DNA of 64,000 nt from Rhodococcus sp. KRD197 (GTDB lineage Bacteria > Actinomycetota > Actinomycetes > Mycobacteriales > Mycobacteriaceae), in NCBI RefSeq assembly GCF_017168235.1, contig NZ_JABFAO010000011.1, positions 431,513-495,512 on the forward strand. The letters run 5' to 3'. Each line of letters begins with the position of its first letter. The stretch's first letter is position 1. Both the position numbers and the translations under genes were made by a program. Positions 1 to 7,934 of this stretch are shown here, piece after piece. The notes under the pieces are model-generated. The model did no database searches and was not told the origin of the DNA. It saw only the letters and a list, made by a program, of their open reading frames with translations.

Positions 1-276
1 ACCGACCTTTTCCCGGGCCGAGGCGGGCAGGTCTGTCATGTTCTTCGTGTCGGCTTCGAGCCTGCCGTAATAGTGGCGAGCGAGCTGGTCGGCACGGAAC
101 GCAGGTAGGCCTAGTTTCTTCACAGCCTCCCTGAGGCCCTCCCGATCAAGATCGGCCAGGTGCCGCGGGGGCATACCGCGACGCTTGTCCGCGAACACCA
201 ACGGAAGCGACGGCCTCGTCGTCGTGGGCGTGTTGTCGTCGGTGGTCACATCGGATGCGGTAGCGGGGTCACTCAT
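1..276 (-). CDS. rlmN: 23S rRNA (adenine-C2)-methyltransferase RlmN, N-terminal part (runs off the window)
   Basis: RlmN is a radical-SAM enzyme that methylates C2 of A2503 in 23S rRNA and of A37 in some tRNAs. Only the first 92 codons lie in the window. After a disordered Thr/Asp-rich start of about 30 residues comes the RlmN accessory segment (PPRHLADLD, then [19 protein letters not shown]), which closely matches actinobacterial homologues. The radical-SAM Cys cluster would lie outside the window, so catalytic competence cannot be judged. The ATG at 274-276 is the first start. The downstream neighbour in the same direction is not visible. Upstream is a 134-bp gap to the divergent LapA-like gene, which presumably holds both promoters. 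Confidence 0.88.
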   Translation of the reverse strand, partial: MSDPATASDVTTDDNTPTTTRPSLPLVFADKRRGMPPRHLADLDREGLREAVKKLGLPAFRADQLARHYYGRLEADTKNMTDLPASAREKVG

Positions 277-410
277 AATGCCTACCAGTGTCCCATTAGC
301 AGGCCGTGAGTCCTATTCGTAGACCACGCGGGCGGTCTGGTTTTCACTCCCCCGCATACGGGTAAACACATGGCACGCTAGATCGGGCTTCGGCATGGAA
401 GGATCGCACA

Positions 411-839
411 ATGACCACTCCGACAGGCGATGGCAAGTACGCGGACCCTACCGGTGAGCCCCTGAGCTCCCGAGATCGATCGGATTCGGACCGAGCACCG
501 TCACCGATCACGACGCCCGATTCCGACGAGCACAGCGCACCCGACCCGGACTCAGTCCACGATGACCGGCTGCCATCCGGGCAGTCGCCCGACGGAATCG
601 CGCACACGAGAGCTGCAGCTCTGTGGACCGGATTGGTCGTCGGCGCGCTCGTTCTGATTCTCTTGCTGGTGTTCATTCTGCAGAATCTCGATGCAGTCCC
701 AGTGAACATCTTCATCTGGACATTCGACCTGCCTCTCGGCGTGGCGATGCTGCTGGCCGCAATCGCCGGCGCCCTGGTGATGGCCTTGGCAGGCGGGGTT
801 CGCATCCTGCAGATCAGACGCGCAGCGAAACGAAAGTAG
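411..839 (+). CDS. LapA-domain (DUF1049) membrane protein
   Basis: This is a 142-residue protein. Residues 1-68 are hydrophilic and rich in Asp, Pro and Ser. Two hydrophobic helices follow (about 71-91 and 105-128), joined by an NLDAVPVNIFIW-type loop, and the protein ends in a basic tail (RRAAKRK). The loop between the helices is the hallmark of LapA/DUF1049 proteins. In Gram-negatives LapA helps control lipopolysaccharide synthesis. Actinobacteria lack that pathway, so the role here is unknown, beyond being a small inner-membrane protein. A good ribosome site (GAAGGA, 7 bases before ATG) supports the start. It is divergent from rlmN and precedes the CitE-like gene by 93 bp. Confidence 0.75.
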   Translation: MTTPTGDGKYADPTGEPLSSRDRSDSDRAPSPITTPDSDEHSAPDPDSVHDDRLPSGQSPDGIAHTRAAALWTGLVVGALVLILLLVFILQNLDAVPVNIFIWTFDLPLGVAMLLAAIAGALVMALAGGVRILQIRRAAKRK

Positions 840-932
840 TTCACGAATCGATGAACACTATGCACAGAAGCTCGCTACGCCCGACTGAATCGATCACGAT
901 TGCGGTGCCCCACCTCACCGCAAGGAGTTGAT

Positions 933-1784
933 GTGACCACTTTCATGCAGAATCGAGTGACACCAGCGGTCGCGCCGGACCGCGCACGCTCGTGGCTGCT
1001 GGTGCCGGCCACCCGGCCCCAAGCCTTTTCCGCCGCTGTCGACTCCGAGGTCGACGCGGTGATCCTCGACATCGAAGATGCCGTCGCCCCTGCAGCGAAA
1101 CCGGCTGCGCGTGAGGCTGTCGTGTCCTGGCTCGAGGCCGGGAACACCGCGTGGGTTCGAATAAACGACGCCACCACGTCGTTCTGGGCCGACGATCTGG
1201 CCGCCCTCGCCGGTGTGGGAACCCTCGCCGGCATCATGCTCGCGAAGACCGAGAGCGGAAGTCAGGTCGACGCCACGGCGGCGAGGCTCCCTGAAGGCAC
1301 CCGGATTCTTGCGCTCGTCGAATCCGCGGTAGGCCTCGAAGCCGTCGCCGAGATCGCGCGCGCCGATTCGACCTTTCGGCTCGCTTTCGGCAGCGGCGAT
1401 TTCCGCCGCGACACCGGAATGAGCGACGAACCACTTGCCATGGCGTATCCACGGTCGCGACTCGTAGTCTCCTCGCGCGCGGCCCGACTCCCGGGCCCGA
1501 TCGACGGACCGACTCTGACGGCGAACGACGGAATTCTTGCCCGGGACTCGGCGCTGACGGTGTCGATGGGCATGACCGGAAAACTGTGTATGCATGCCGA
1601 ACAGGCACCCATCGTCAACCGAGAGTTGGCCCCGACACCGAACGACGTCACCTGGGCCCACGAGGTCGTCGAAGAACTCGGTGCAGACGGCGCACACGTC
1701 AAGGACGGCAGTGACCTGCCTCGATTGGCCAAGGCTCTGAAAATCCGCGCGGCCGCCGACGTATTCGGAATCCGAGCTGACTAG
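933..1784 (+). CDS. CitE-like CoA-ester lyase (HpcH/HpaI aldolase family)
   Basis: This 283-residue TIM-barrel protein belongs to the CitE/HpcH/HpaI group, which cleaves or hydrolyses malyl-, citramalyl- or citryl-CoA-type esters using Mg2+. Visible family signs are LLVPATRP near the start, the metal-site run ILDIEDAV (about residues 44-51), a catalytic Glu in LVESAVGLEAV, and GSGDFRRD, which supplies another metal ligand. No citrate-lyase alpha or gamma subunit is nearby, so a stand-alone citramalyl/malyl-CoA lyase or thioesterase is likelier than citrate lyase. The GTG start is chosen because AAGGAG ends 5 bases before it. An upstream TTG would extend the protein by 11 residues without a ribosome site. 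Its stop codon shares the CTAG at 1781-1784 with the convergent methyltransferase. Confidence 0.8.
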   Translation: MTTFMQNRVTPAVAPDRARSWLLVPATRPQAFSAAVDSEVDAVILDIEDAVAPAAKPAAREAVVSWLEAGNTAWVRINDATTSFWADDLAALAGVGTLAGIMLAKTESGSQVDATAARLPEGTRILALVESAVGLEAVAEIARADSTFRLAFGSGDFRRDTGMSDEPLAMAYPRSRLVVSSRAARLPGPIDGPTLTANDGILARDSALTVSMGMTGKLCMHAEQAPIVNRELAPTPNDVTWAHEVVEELGADGAHVKDGSDLPRLAKALKIRAAADVFGIRAD

Positions 1785-2515
1785 AGCGACCGAGGTCCGA
1801 GCCGGCTCGTCTCGAGCCCGCTGGGCTTGGCTCGCCAGTGCACGCGATACCGCACTCCGAATTCGAGGTTGGGAACACTTCGAGCCGCCCGCTCCGCTGT
1901 CCGCCTGGTGAATTCGATTCCCAGCACCGAACGCAGCGTTTGCCGGTCCTCGAAGCGCCATCGAGTATCGACTCTGCGCAACGCGAATCCTTGCGCGTCG
2001 AAGAACCCCTCGACGGCCGCGCAGTTGTATTTCGGTAGATCAGCCCGCATCCAATGACCATAGGGCGAAGCGGAAACATCGAGATCAACCACGATCAAGG
2101 TCCCACCTGGACGGAGAACTCGCATCGCCTCGGTGATTCCGGCTCCACATCCCGGACCGAAGAAGTACGCGGTGCGGGCGTGCACGATGTCGGCCACGGA
2201 GTCTTCGAGTGGGATTTCCTCGGCATGACCTGTGAGCACCTCGACATTGCTCGATCCTGAGACGCGTACTCGCGCGCGGCGGACCATCGGCTCATACGGT
2301 TCGATGCCCACCACTCGCCGAGCCGAGGCGGCGAACCCGGGAAGGTGAAAGCCGGTGCCACAGCCGACGTCGACGATGGTTGCGCCATCCCAGGGTGCAA
2401 TTCGGCGCAGTTCGGCCGGGATCGCGCCATCGACATCCTGCGCTCGGTTCTCTGCCTCGTAGATCTCGGGCCAGTGCCAGATGTTCGGGCTGGGAATGGT
2501 CCGGCGATCGGTCAC
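1781..2515 (-). CDS. class I SAM-dependent methyltransferase
   Basis: This 244-residue methyltransferase carries the SAM-binding motif I VDVGCGTG (about residue 50), an acidic residue at the end of strand 2 (VGIEPYEPM), and the LRPGGTLIVVD post-motif typical of the Methyltransf_11 group. The substrate cannot be read from sequence. The GTG start at 2515 overlaps the cdsA stop in a GTGA, so it is probably translationally coupled to cdsA and transcribed with it. An open frame continues upstream inside cdsA but is only a high-GC shadow. The gene ends in the CTAG shared with the convergent CitE-like gene, leaving no spacer for a terminator between them. Confidence 0.82.
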   Translation of the reverse strand: MTDRRTIPSPNIWHWPEIYEAENRAQDVDGAIPAELRRIAPWDGATIVDVGCGTGFHLPGFAASARRVVGIEPYEPMVRRARVRVSGSSNVEVLTGHAEEIPLEDSVADIVHARTAYFFGPGCGAGITEAMRVLRPGGTLIVVDLDVSASPYGHWMRADLPKYNCAAVEGFFDAQGFALRRVDTRWRFEDRQTLRSVLGIEFTRRTAERAARSVPNLEFGVRYRVHWRAKPSGLETSRLGPRSL

Positions 2516-3477
2516 AACAGGATTGCGAAGACCAGCCACGCGACGAACGCCGACGGAAGCAGGGAGTCCAAGCGGTCCATGATGCCGCCGTGGCCCGGCA
2601 GCAGCGTACCCATGTCCTTGATCCGCAGATCTCGTTTCACCTGTGACTCGATCAGATCGCCGAGGGTTCCCGACACGACCAGGACGACTCCCAGCAGCAC
2701 ACCGATCAGCGAATTCGCTCCGAGAATGAGCGTGACGGTCAACAGTGAGCCGATCACGCAGAACAACAACGAACCCGCGAGTCCTTCCCAGGACTTCTTC
2801 GGACTGATTGCCGGCGCCATCGGGTGCTTTCCGAACAGCACCCCAGCGACGTACCCGCCCACATCGGAGCAGACCACGGCGATGAGGAAGACGAGCACCC
2901 GTTCGGGACCGTTGTCCTCGAGGACCATCAACACGGCAAACGAGGCGAGAAGCGGCAACCAGCATGCCACCAGCACCGTTACCGAGAGTTCGCGCAGATA
3001 GTTCTTCGGTGCAGACCTGAGACCCTGCTGTAGCAGCAGCCACACCATGCAGACCAGGACTGTTCCCGCGGTGGCGCTGAGGACACCGGTGGTCCCCCAC
3101 GGCCAAGCCGACCAAATGATCGCCTGACCACCCAGTATCAGCGGGATACGCGGTACGAGAACAGCCGCTTCGCGGAGACGATCGGCAACCTCGTAGGTGG
3201 CGACCGCGAGCGCCACGGACACCACACCGATCCACACCAGGGGCACGAACACCATGATCAGGATCAACGAGATCCCCAACGCAGCGCCCACTGCAATGGC
3301 GGCGGGTAGATTTCGACCCGCCTTACCGGGGGGCTTCGCAGCGTGGTCCGGCGCGCCGGGCACCGAACCCGACGCGCCCGGGGTCTGTCCCGGCCCGTCG
3401 GCCGCCGAAGGATCGGAACCGGCAGACCCACGTGGCCGATCCGAACCCACCACGACGCCATCTCCTTGCTTTGTCAT
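2512..3477 (-). CDS. cdsA: phosphatidate cytidylyltransferase
   Basis: CdsA makes CDP-diacylglycerol from phosphatidic acid and CTP at the membrane, the precursor of phosphatidylinositol, cardiolipin and phosphatidylethanolamine. The protein has a Pro/Gly/Ser-rich cytoplasmic leader of about 55 residues, then some eight hydrophobic helices. Near the C terminus (about 278-305) is the full CDP-alcohol cytidylyltransferase signature: SQVKRDLRIKD, then PGHGGIMDR with the metal-binding Asp. ATG at 3477 is taken as the start. A TTG three codons upstream is also possible, and neither has a strong ribosome site. It follows frr by 25 bp and overlaps the methyltransferase by 4 bp, so frr-cdsA-methyltransferase looks like one transcription unit. 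Confidence 0.95.
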   Translation of the reverse strand: MTKQGDGVVVGSDRPRGSAGSDPSAADGPGQTPGASGSVPGAPDHAAKPPGKAGRNLPAAIAVGAALGISLILIMVFVPLVWIGVVSVALAVATYEVADRLREAAVLVPRIPLILGGQAIIWSAWPWGTTGVLSATAGTVLVCMVWLLLQQGLRSAPKNYLRELSVTVLVACWLPLLASFAVLMVLEDNGPERVLVFLIAVVCSDVGGYVAGVLFGKHPMAPAISPKKSWEGLAGSLLFCVIGSLLTVTLILGANSLIGVLLGVVLVVSGTLGDLIESQVKRDLRIKDMGTLLPGHGGIMDRLDSLLPSAFVAWLVFAILL

Positions 3478-3502
3478 CTTGTACAACCGAACTCGACCGA
3501 GG

Positions 3503-4060
3503 TCAGACCTCCATCAAGTCGGCTTCCTTGCGCTTGACCAACTCGTCGATCGACGCGGTGTATTTCGCGGTGGTTTTGTCGAGTTCGTTCTCCGCACGCA
3601 CCACATCGTCCTCGCCCGCTTCGCCGTCCTTCTGGATCCGCTTGAGCTCTTCCATCGTCTTGCGCCGAACGTTGCGGATGGAGATCTTCGCGTCCTCACC
3701 CTTGCCCTTCGCCTGCTTGACGAACTCGCGGCGTCGTTCCTCGGTCAACTGAGGCACGCCGATGCGAATGAGGTTGCCGTCGTTGGTGGGATTGACACCC
3801 AGATCGGAGTTGCGAATCGCAGTCTCGATCGGACCGAGCTGAGAAGCCTCGTACGGCTTGATGACCACCAACCGCGCTTCGGGGACATTGATGCTCGCGA
3901 GCTGGGTGATGGGCGTCAGCGCACCGTAGTACTCGACGACGATGCGATTGAACATGCCCGGATTCGCTCGACCGGTCCGGATGGACGAGAGGTCATCACG
4001 CGCAACGGTGACAGCCTTCTCCATCTTTTCCTCGGCATCGAATAGCGCTTCGTCGATCAC
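3503..4060 (-). CDS. frr: ribosome recycling factor
   Basis: RRF works with EF-G to split post-termination ribosomes. At 185 residues it has the standard length. It begins [16 protein letters not shown] and contains the family core [15 protein letters not shown] and the long helical bundle [23 protein letters not shown]. The start is GTG, preceded by GGAGG with a 7-base gap. It lies 61 bp after pyrH and 25 bp before cdsA on the same strand, which is the common actinobacterial order tsf-pyrH-frr-cdsA. Confidence 0.97.
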   Translation of the reverse strand: MIDEALFDAEEKMEKAVTVARDDLSSIRTGRANPGMFNRIVVEYYGALTPITQLASINVPEARLVVIKPYEASQLGPIETAIRNSDLGVNPTNDGNLIRIGVPQLTEERRREFVKQAKGKGEDAKISIRNVRRKTMEELKRIQKDGEAGEDDVVRAENELDKTTAKYTASIDELVKRKEADLMEV

Positions 4061-4121
4061 GGTCTGTCCTCCATCGTCATCGCTGGAAATCCAGCTTGTC
4101 TACCTGTGTTGTCGGCGTCGC

Positions 4122-4850
4122 TCACGACTGCACCAGAGTTCCGATGTCCTCGCCTGCAACAGCACGCGCTATGTTCCCCTGCGTGAGGAGGTTGAAGACC
4201 ATGATCGGCATCTGGTTGTCCATGCACAGGCTGAACGCCGTGGCGTCTGCGACCTTCAGGCCCTTCTCGATGACCTGACGATGAGTGATGGTCCGATACA
4301 TCGTCGCGTCGGGATCGACACGAGGATCGGCGGAATACACTCCGTCGACGGCCTTGGCCATCAGAAGTACCTCCGCGCCGATCTCGAGCGCGCGCTGCGC
4401 CGCCGTGGTGTCAGTGGAGAAGTACGGCATGCCCATGCCTGCACCGAAAATGACGACGCGACCCTTCTCCAGGTGTCTGCGGGCACGCAACGGTAGATAC
4501 GGCTCTGCAACCTGACCCATCGTGATCGCGGTCTGGACGCGGGTGGCTACCCCCTGCTTCTCCAGGAAGTCCTGCAGAGCAAGGCAGTTCATGACTGTTC
4601 CGAGCATGCCCATGTAGTCCGAGCGGGAACGATCCATTCCCCGCTGCTGCAGTTCGGCGCCGCGGAAGAAGTTTCCTCCCCCGATGACGACAGCAACCTG
4701 AACCCCGGTCGAGACGACCTCGGCGATCTGTTCGGCAACGTTGTTGACCACGTCAGGATCCAGACCCACCTGGCCTCCGCCGAACATTTCACCACCCAGC
4801 TTGAGCATCACACGCTTGAACCCGGGGCGGTCGGTGGCGGGATCGGTCAT
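4122..4850 (-). CDS. pyrH: uridylate kinase (UMP kinase)
   Basis: PyrH phosphorylates UMP to UDP with ATP as a homohexamer of the amino-acid-kinase fold. The 242-residue product has the phosphate-binding N terminus ([15 protein letters not shown]), [11 protein letters not shown], and the UMP-site and C-terminal segments [17 protein letters not shown] and [25 protein letters not shown] at 4850 is preceded by GAGGAG and is preferred over an in-frame start 29 codons upstream. A strong hairpin terminator lies between tsf and this gene, so pyrH probably has its own promoter in the 229-bp gap. Confidence 0.97.
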   Translation of the reverse strand: MTDPATDRPGFKRVMLKLGGEMFGGGQVGLDPDVVNNVAEQIAEVVSTGVQVAVVIGGGNFFRGAELQQRGMDRSRSDYMGMLGTVMNCLALQDFLEKQGVATRVQTAITMGQVAEPYLPLRARRHLEKGRVVIFGAGMGMPYFSTDTTAAQRALEIGAEVLLMAKAVDGVYSADPRVDPDATMYRTITHRQVIEKGLKVADATAFSLCMDNQMPIMVFNLLTQGNIARAVAGEDIGTLVQS

Positions 4851-5010
4851 AGCTCTCCTCGGTTCTCGCCTGTCGATTGCGCACGATAAAGCAAGGTGCA
4901 CTGATTTCCAACGATAATTCTGCGCACCCACACTCATCCTGCCCTATCGAGGGCGCCGTGGACGACACCACCTTCCATCGCCGTCGGTTCACCGCCCGGC
5001 CCCGGATCGA

Positions 5011-5053
5011 ACGGTGCCGTCCGTTCGACTCGGAGTCGAACGGACGGCACCGT
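5011..5053 (-). terminator. strong hairpin terminator after tsf
   Basis: A perfect 20-bp inverted repeat (5011-5030 against 5034-5053) encloses a 3-base loop, 26 bp after the tsf stop. There is no long T run, so it fits the U-poor (I-shaped) hairpins common in actinobacteria. It separates tsf from pyrH transcriptionally. Confidence 0.8.
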
Positions 5054-5079
5054 CGGTGGTACTACTGCGCGTTACGAAC

Positions 5080-5904
5080 TCAGTTCGCGCCGACCTCGAA
5101 GCGAGCGAAACGAGTGATCGTCACACCGGCCTCGTCGAGGATGGCCTTGACGGACTTCTTGGAGTCCTGCACCGAGGACTGCTCGGTCAACACGACGTCC
5201 TTGAAGAAGCCGTTGACGCGGCCTTCGATGATCTTCGGCAGCGCCTGCTCGGGCTTGCCTTCCTCGCGTGCAGTCTCCTCGGCGATGCGACGCTCGGACG
5301 CGACGGTCTCCTCGGGCACCTCGTCGCGGGTGACGTACTTGGCCTTGAGCGCGGCCACCTGCATTGCAGCACCGCGAGCGGCCTCCGCTGCGGCTTCGCC
5401 TTCACCGGTGTACTCGATGAGCACGCCGACTGCCGGCGGGAGGTCTGCGCTGCGCTTGTGCAGGTACGCAGCGACGGGGCCGTCGAACGAGACGACACGA
5501 CGCAATTCCAGCTTCTCGCCGATCTTGGCGGAAAGCTCGTTCAAGGCGACGTCGACACTCTTGCCACCGAGATCGAGCGCCTTGAGGGCATCGACATCGG
5601 CCGGCTTGCCCTCGGCTGCAACAACGGCTACGGAGTCTGCGAATGCCTGGAACTCTTCGTTCTTGGCGACGAAGTCGGTCTCGGAGTTGATCTCGAGCAG
5701 TACGCCGCCCTTGGCGACGACGAGACCCTCGGCGGTGGAACGCTCGGCACGCTTGCCGACGTCCTTCGCGCCCTTGATGCGAAGCTGCTCGACGGCCTTG
5801 TCGAAATCGCCGTCGGTTTCAGCGAGCGCGTTCTTGCAGTCCATCATTCCGGAGCCGGTGAGCTCACGAAGCCGCTTGACGTCAGCGGCGGTGTAGTTCG
5901 CCAT
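5080..5904 (-). CDS. tsf: translation elongation factor Ts
   Basis: EF-Ts exchanges GDP for GTP on EF-Tu. The 274-residue protein opens with [20 protein letters not shown], the UBA-like domain. The Tu-contact block follows ([16 protein letters not shown] and the ETDFVA segment), and a C-terminal module includes the [18 protein letters not shown] helix. The start ATG has GAGGAGG 9 bases upstream, while the longer frame upstream lacks homology. It follows rpsB with a 247-bp spacer that contains both a terminator hairpin and an unusual 16-bp tandem repeat, so tsf may be expressed from its own promoter as well as by read-through. Confidence 0.97.
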   Translation of the reverse strand: MANYTAADVKRLRELTGSGMMDCKNALAETDGDFDKAVEQLRIKGAKDVGKRAERSTAEGLVVAKGGVLLEINSETDFVAKNEEFQAFADSVAVVAAEGKPADVDALKALDLGGKSVDVALNELSAKIGEKLELRRVVSFDGPVAAYLHKRSADLPPAVGVLIEYTGEGEAAAEAARGAAMQVAALKAKYVTRDEVPEETVASERRIAEETAREEGKPEQALPKIIEGRVNGFFKDVVLTEQSSVQDSKKSVKAILDEAGVTITRFARFEVGAN

Positions 5905-5926
5905 GTCGGGCGAGCCTCCTCTATGG

Positions 5927-5974
5927 GTGTCTGTGACTGTGCGTGTCTGTGACCGTGTGTGCCTGTGACCGTGC
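5927..5974. repeat. 16-bp tandem repeat in the tsf leader
   Basis: Three consecutive 16-bp units at 5927-5942, 5943-5958 and 5959-5974 follow the pattern GTGYCTGTGACYGTGY, differing from one another by one or two bases, with a decayed fourth unit after them. They lie 23 bp before the tsf start, between the rpsB terminator and the ribosome site, and have no coding potential of their own. They could be a regulator-binding array or simple slippage-prone DNA. Confidence 0.85.
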
Positions 5975-6053
5975 GTGCGTGCACTGCGAGTCGGACACGA
6001 GGCTACGGGAAGCAATGCTCCCTGTACCTGTTCCCGGCATCGGAACTCCGGGC

Positions 6054-6091
6054 GAACAGCCCTGGCCCCGTGAAGGAGGCCAGGGCTGTTC
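6054..6091 (-). terminator. hairpin terminator after rpsB
   Basis: A perfect 14-bp inverted repeat (6054-6067 against 6078-6091) with a 10-base loop, 60 bp past the rpsB stop. It is GC-rich and lacks a T tract. It would limit read-through from rpsB into tsf. Confidence 0.7.
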
Positions 6092-6151
6092 TCGCGACAA
6101 GTCGCCGCACCAACGGTGGTCGGAGCGCGCCCGGGGTCGAGCGCTCTTCGA

Positions 6152-7078
6152 TCAGGGCTGTACTGCGGGAGCTTCCGTTGCTGCGGGGGCTTCCGTTGCT
6201 GCAGGTGCATCAGCGGTGCCCTCGCCGAGGGTTTCGGTCAGGTTTGCCTCACCGGCGGCCGGCGCCTCGGTTGCAGCCTCGGTGACCGTCTCAGCGGCGG
6301 GCGATGCCTGCGCAAGCTGCTCGAGTTCCCACTCGGCGAGCGGCTCGCCTGCGCCGACCTCGGGCTTTGCATCGGTGCTCGTGTTCAGCCCTGCGCGGGC
6401 CTGAACACCCTCGGCCACTGCGGATGCAACGACCTTGGTGAGCAGTGCTGCGGAGCGGATCGCGTCGTCGTTGCCCGGGATCGGGTAATCGACCACGTCG
6501 GGATCGCAGTTGGTATCGAGGATCGCGATGACCGGGATCTTCAGCTTGCGAGCCTCGCCGACGGCGATGTGTTCCTTGTTGGTGTCGACGATCCAGATGG
6601 CCGACGGAACCTTGGCCATGTCCCGGATGCCACCGAGGGTGCGGTCGAGCTTGGTCATCTCACGCGTGAGCATGAGAATTTCCTTCTTGGTACGTCCCTC
6701 GAAGCCACCGGTCTGCTCCATCGCCTCGAGCTCCTTGAGGCGGAGCAGACGCTTGTGGACGGTCTGGAAGTTCGTGAGCATTCCGCCGAGCCAGCGCTGG
6801 TTCACGTAGGGCATGCCGACGCGGGTCGCTTCTGCGGCGATCGACTCCTGGGCCTGCTTCTTGGTGCCGACGAAAAGCACGGTGCCACCGTGGGCAACCG
6901 TCTCCTTGACGAACTCGTAGGCCTTGTCGATGAAGGTCAGAGTCTGCTGCAAGTCGATGATGTAGATACCGTTGCGGTCGGTGAAGATGAATCGCTTCAT
7001 CTTCGGGTTCCAGCGACGGGTTTGGTGTCCGAAGTGTGTGCCGCTATCTAGCAGCTGCTTCATGGTTACTACAGCCAT
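6152..7078 (-). CDS. rpsB: 30S ribosomal protein S2 with extended Ala/Glu-rich tail
   Basis: S2 binds late to the small subunit and bridges its head and body. The core of about 240 residues is canonical: [22 protein letters not shown] at the start, [31 protein letters not shown], and [28 protein letters not shown]. At 308 residues it is longer than most bacterial S2. The last 60 or so residues are low-complexity and include near-perfect ATEAP repeats. Other actinobacteria have similar tails, which are presumed disordered. The ATG at 7078 starts [10 protein letters not shown]. It heads the rpsB-tsf pair, with a 336-bp leader region upstream shared with a divergent exported-protein gene. Confidence 0.97.
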   Translation of the reverse strand: MAVVTMKQLLDSGTHFGHQTRRWNPKMKRFIFTDRNGIYIIDLQQTLTFIDKAYEFVKETVAHGGTVLFVGTKKQAQESIAAEATRVGMPYVNQRWLGGMLTNFQTVHKRLLRLKELEAMEQTGGFEGRTKKEILMLTREMTKLDRTLGGIRDMAKVPSAIWIVDTNKEHIAVGEARKLKIPVIAILDTNCDPDVVDYPIPGNDDAIRSAALLTKVVASAVAEGVQARAGLNTSTDAKPEVGAGEPLAEWELEQLAQASPAAETVTEAATEAPAAGEANLTETLGEGTADAPAATEAPAATEAPAVQP

Positions 7079-7414
7079 AGCTGAATAACTCGCTTTCGAT
7101 TGCCGGTTGTCGCAGGGTGTCGTCGACCCCTGCCCTGGCGTCCGCTGGCTGCCGGACCGACTTCGTCAGAAGAGGGACCGCCGGCAACCGGTCACGAAGT
7201 ACGAGCCCACCGTGGGTGGATACTTCGTTACGCAGACGCGCGAAGTCGACCTATGCAGGCACAGGTCGCTGTCACAGTGTACGACTTCAACGTCGCAGCT
7301 CATAACGCGGCCCGATGGTCAAGCCTTTTCAGCGCTTGGGGATGAATGGTGCCGCTATCCACAATCGAGGTTCACCTCTGTCGCTGACGACCTCGCGAGG
7401 CAACGCTGTCAGTC
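7079..7414. promoter_or_regulatory. divergent promoter region and structured rpsB leader
   Basis: This 336-bp gap lies between rpsB (minus) and the LytM-domain gene (plus). No coding frame with family signs lies in it. It contains a nested inverted repeat at 7191-7231: outer arms GTCACGAAGTA and TACTTCGTTAC (one mismatch) flank an inner CCCAC-C-GTGGG. On the minus strand a TACACT-like -10 lies farther upstream (near 7275), so the fold would be within the 5' leader of the rpsB transcript. The promoter assignment is a guess; the repeat is read directly from the sequence. Confidence 0.5.
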
Positions 7415-7900
7415 ATGAGAGCTCTGATTCTGCTTCTTGCCGCGGTCGCAGTGATTGCGCACGCCGGCGGAGAGGTGCAGGCAGCGCCGTCGTTCGTATG
7501 GCCGCTCGATCCCCGTCCCGCGGTCGTCAATCCATTCGATCCACCCGAGCACGACTGGCTGCCCGGCCACCGAGGCGTGGATGTTGCCGGGCGCGACGGC
7601 CAAGAGGTTCGCGCGGTCGGCGAGGGACTGGTGGTCTTTGCCGGCACCGTCGCAGGCAAGCCGGTGGTGTCGGTGGATCATTCCAACGGGCTGCGCAGCA
7701 CCTACGAACCCGTTGTCGCGACGGTCTCGGCCGGCGAGCGAGTTCGTACGGGCGAACGCATCGGACACCTGGTCGCGGGCCACTCCGGCTGCGCGAACGC
7801 GTGCCTGCACTGGGGGGTGCGCCGTGGCCGCGTCTATCTCAACCCGCTGGCGCTGGTCGATGCCATGACAATCCGGCTCAAACCGCTCGGGCCCCGGTAG
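7415..7900 (+). CDS. small exported LytM/M23-domain protein
   Basis: The protein is 161 residues. An N-terminal signal peptide of about 23 residues (hydrophobic run ALILLLAAVAVIA, ending VQA) is followed by a single LytM domain. Two zinc ligands of M23 endopeptidases are recognisable (H52 and D56 in HRGVD), and the last motif is C130-L-H132, where the family usually has H-x-H. The missing first His suggests weak or absent hydrolysis, so it could be a regulator or a wall-binding protein. Its position divergent from rpsB matches Rv2891 in M. tuberculosis (from memory). The ribosome site is weak. Confidence 0.8.
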   Translation: MRALILLLAAVAVIAHAGGEVQAAPSFVWPLDPRPAVVNPFDPPEHDWLPGHRGVDVAGRDGQEVRAVGEGLVVFAGTVAGKPVVSVDHSNGLRSTYEPVVATVSAGERVRTGERIGHLVAGHSGCANACLHWGVRRGRVYLNPLALVDAMTIRLKPLGPR

Positions 7901-7934
7901 CCGAGTAAAGAGCGGCCGTGGGTTCTCTCGAACG

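Noticed and set aside
2516..3235. N-terminal extension of the methyltransferase through cdsA
   Set aside because: The added residues are a shadow of cdsA. A GTG start in a GTGA overlap gives a normal-length methyltransferase.
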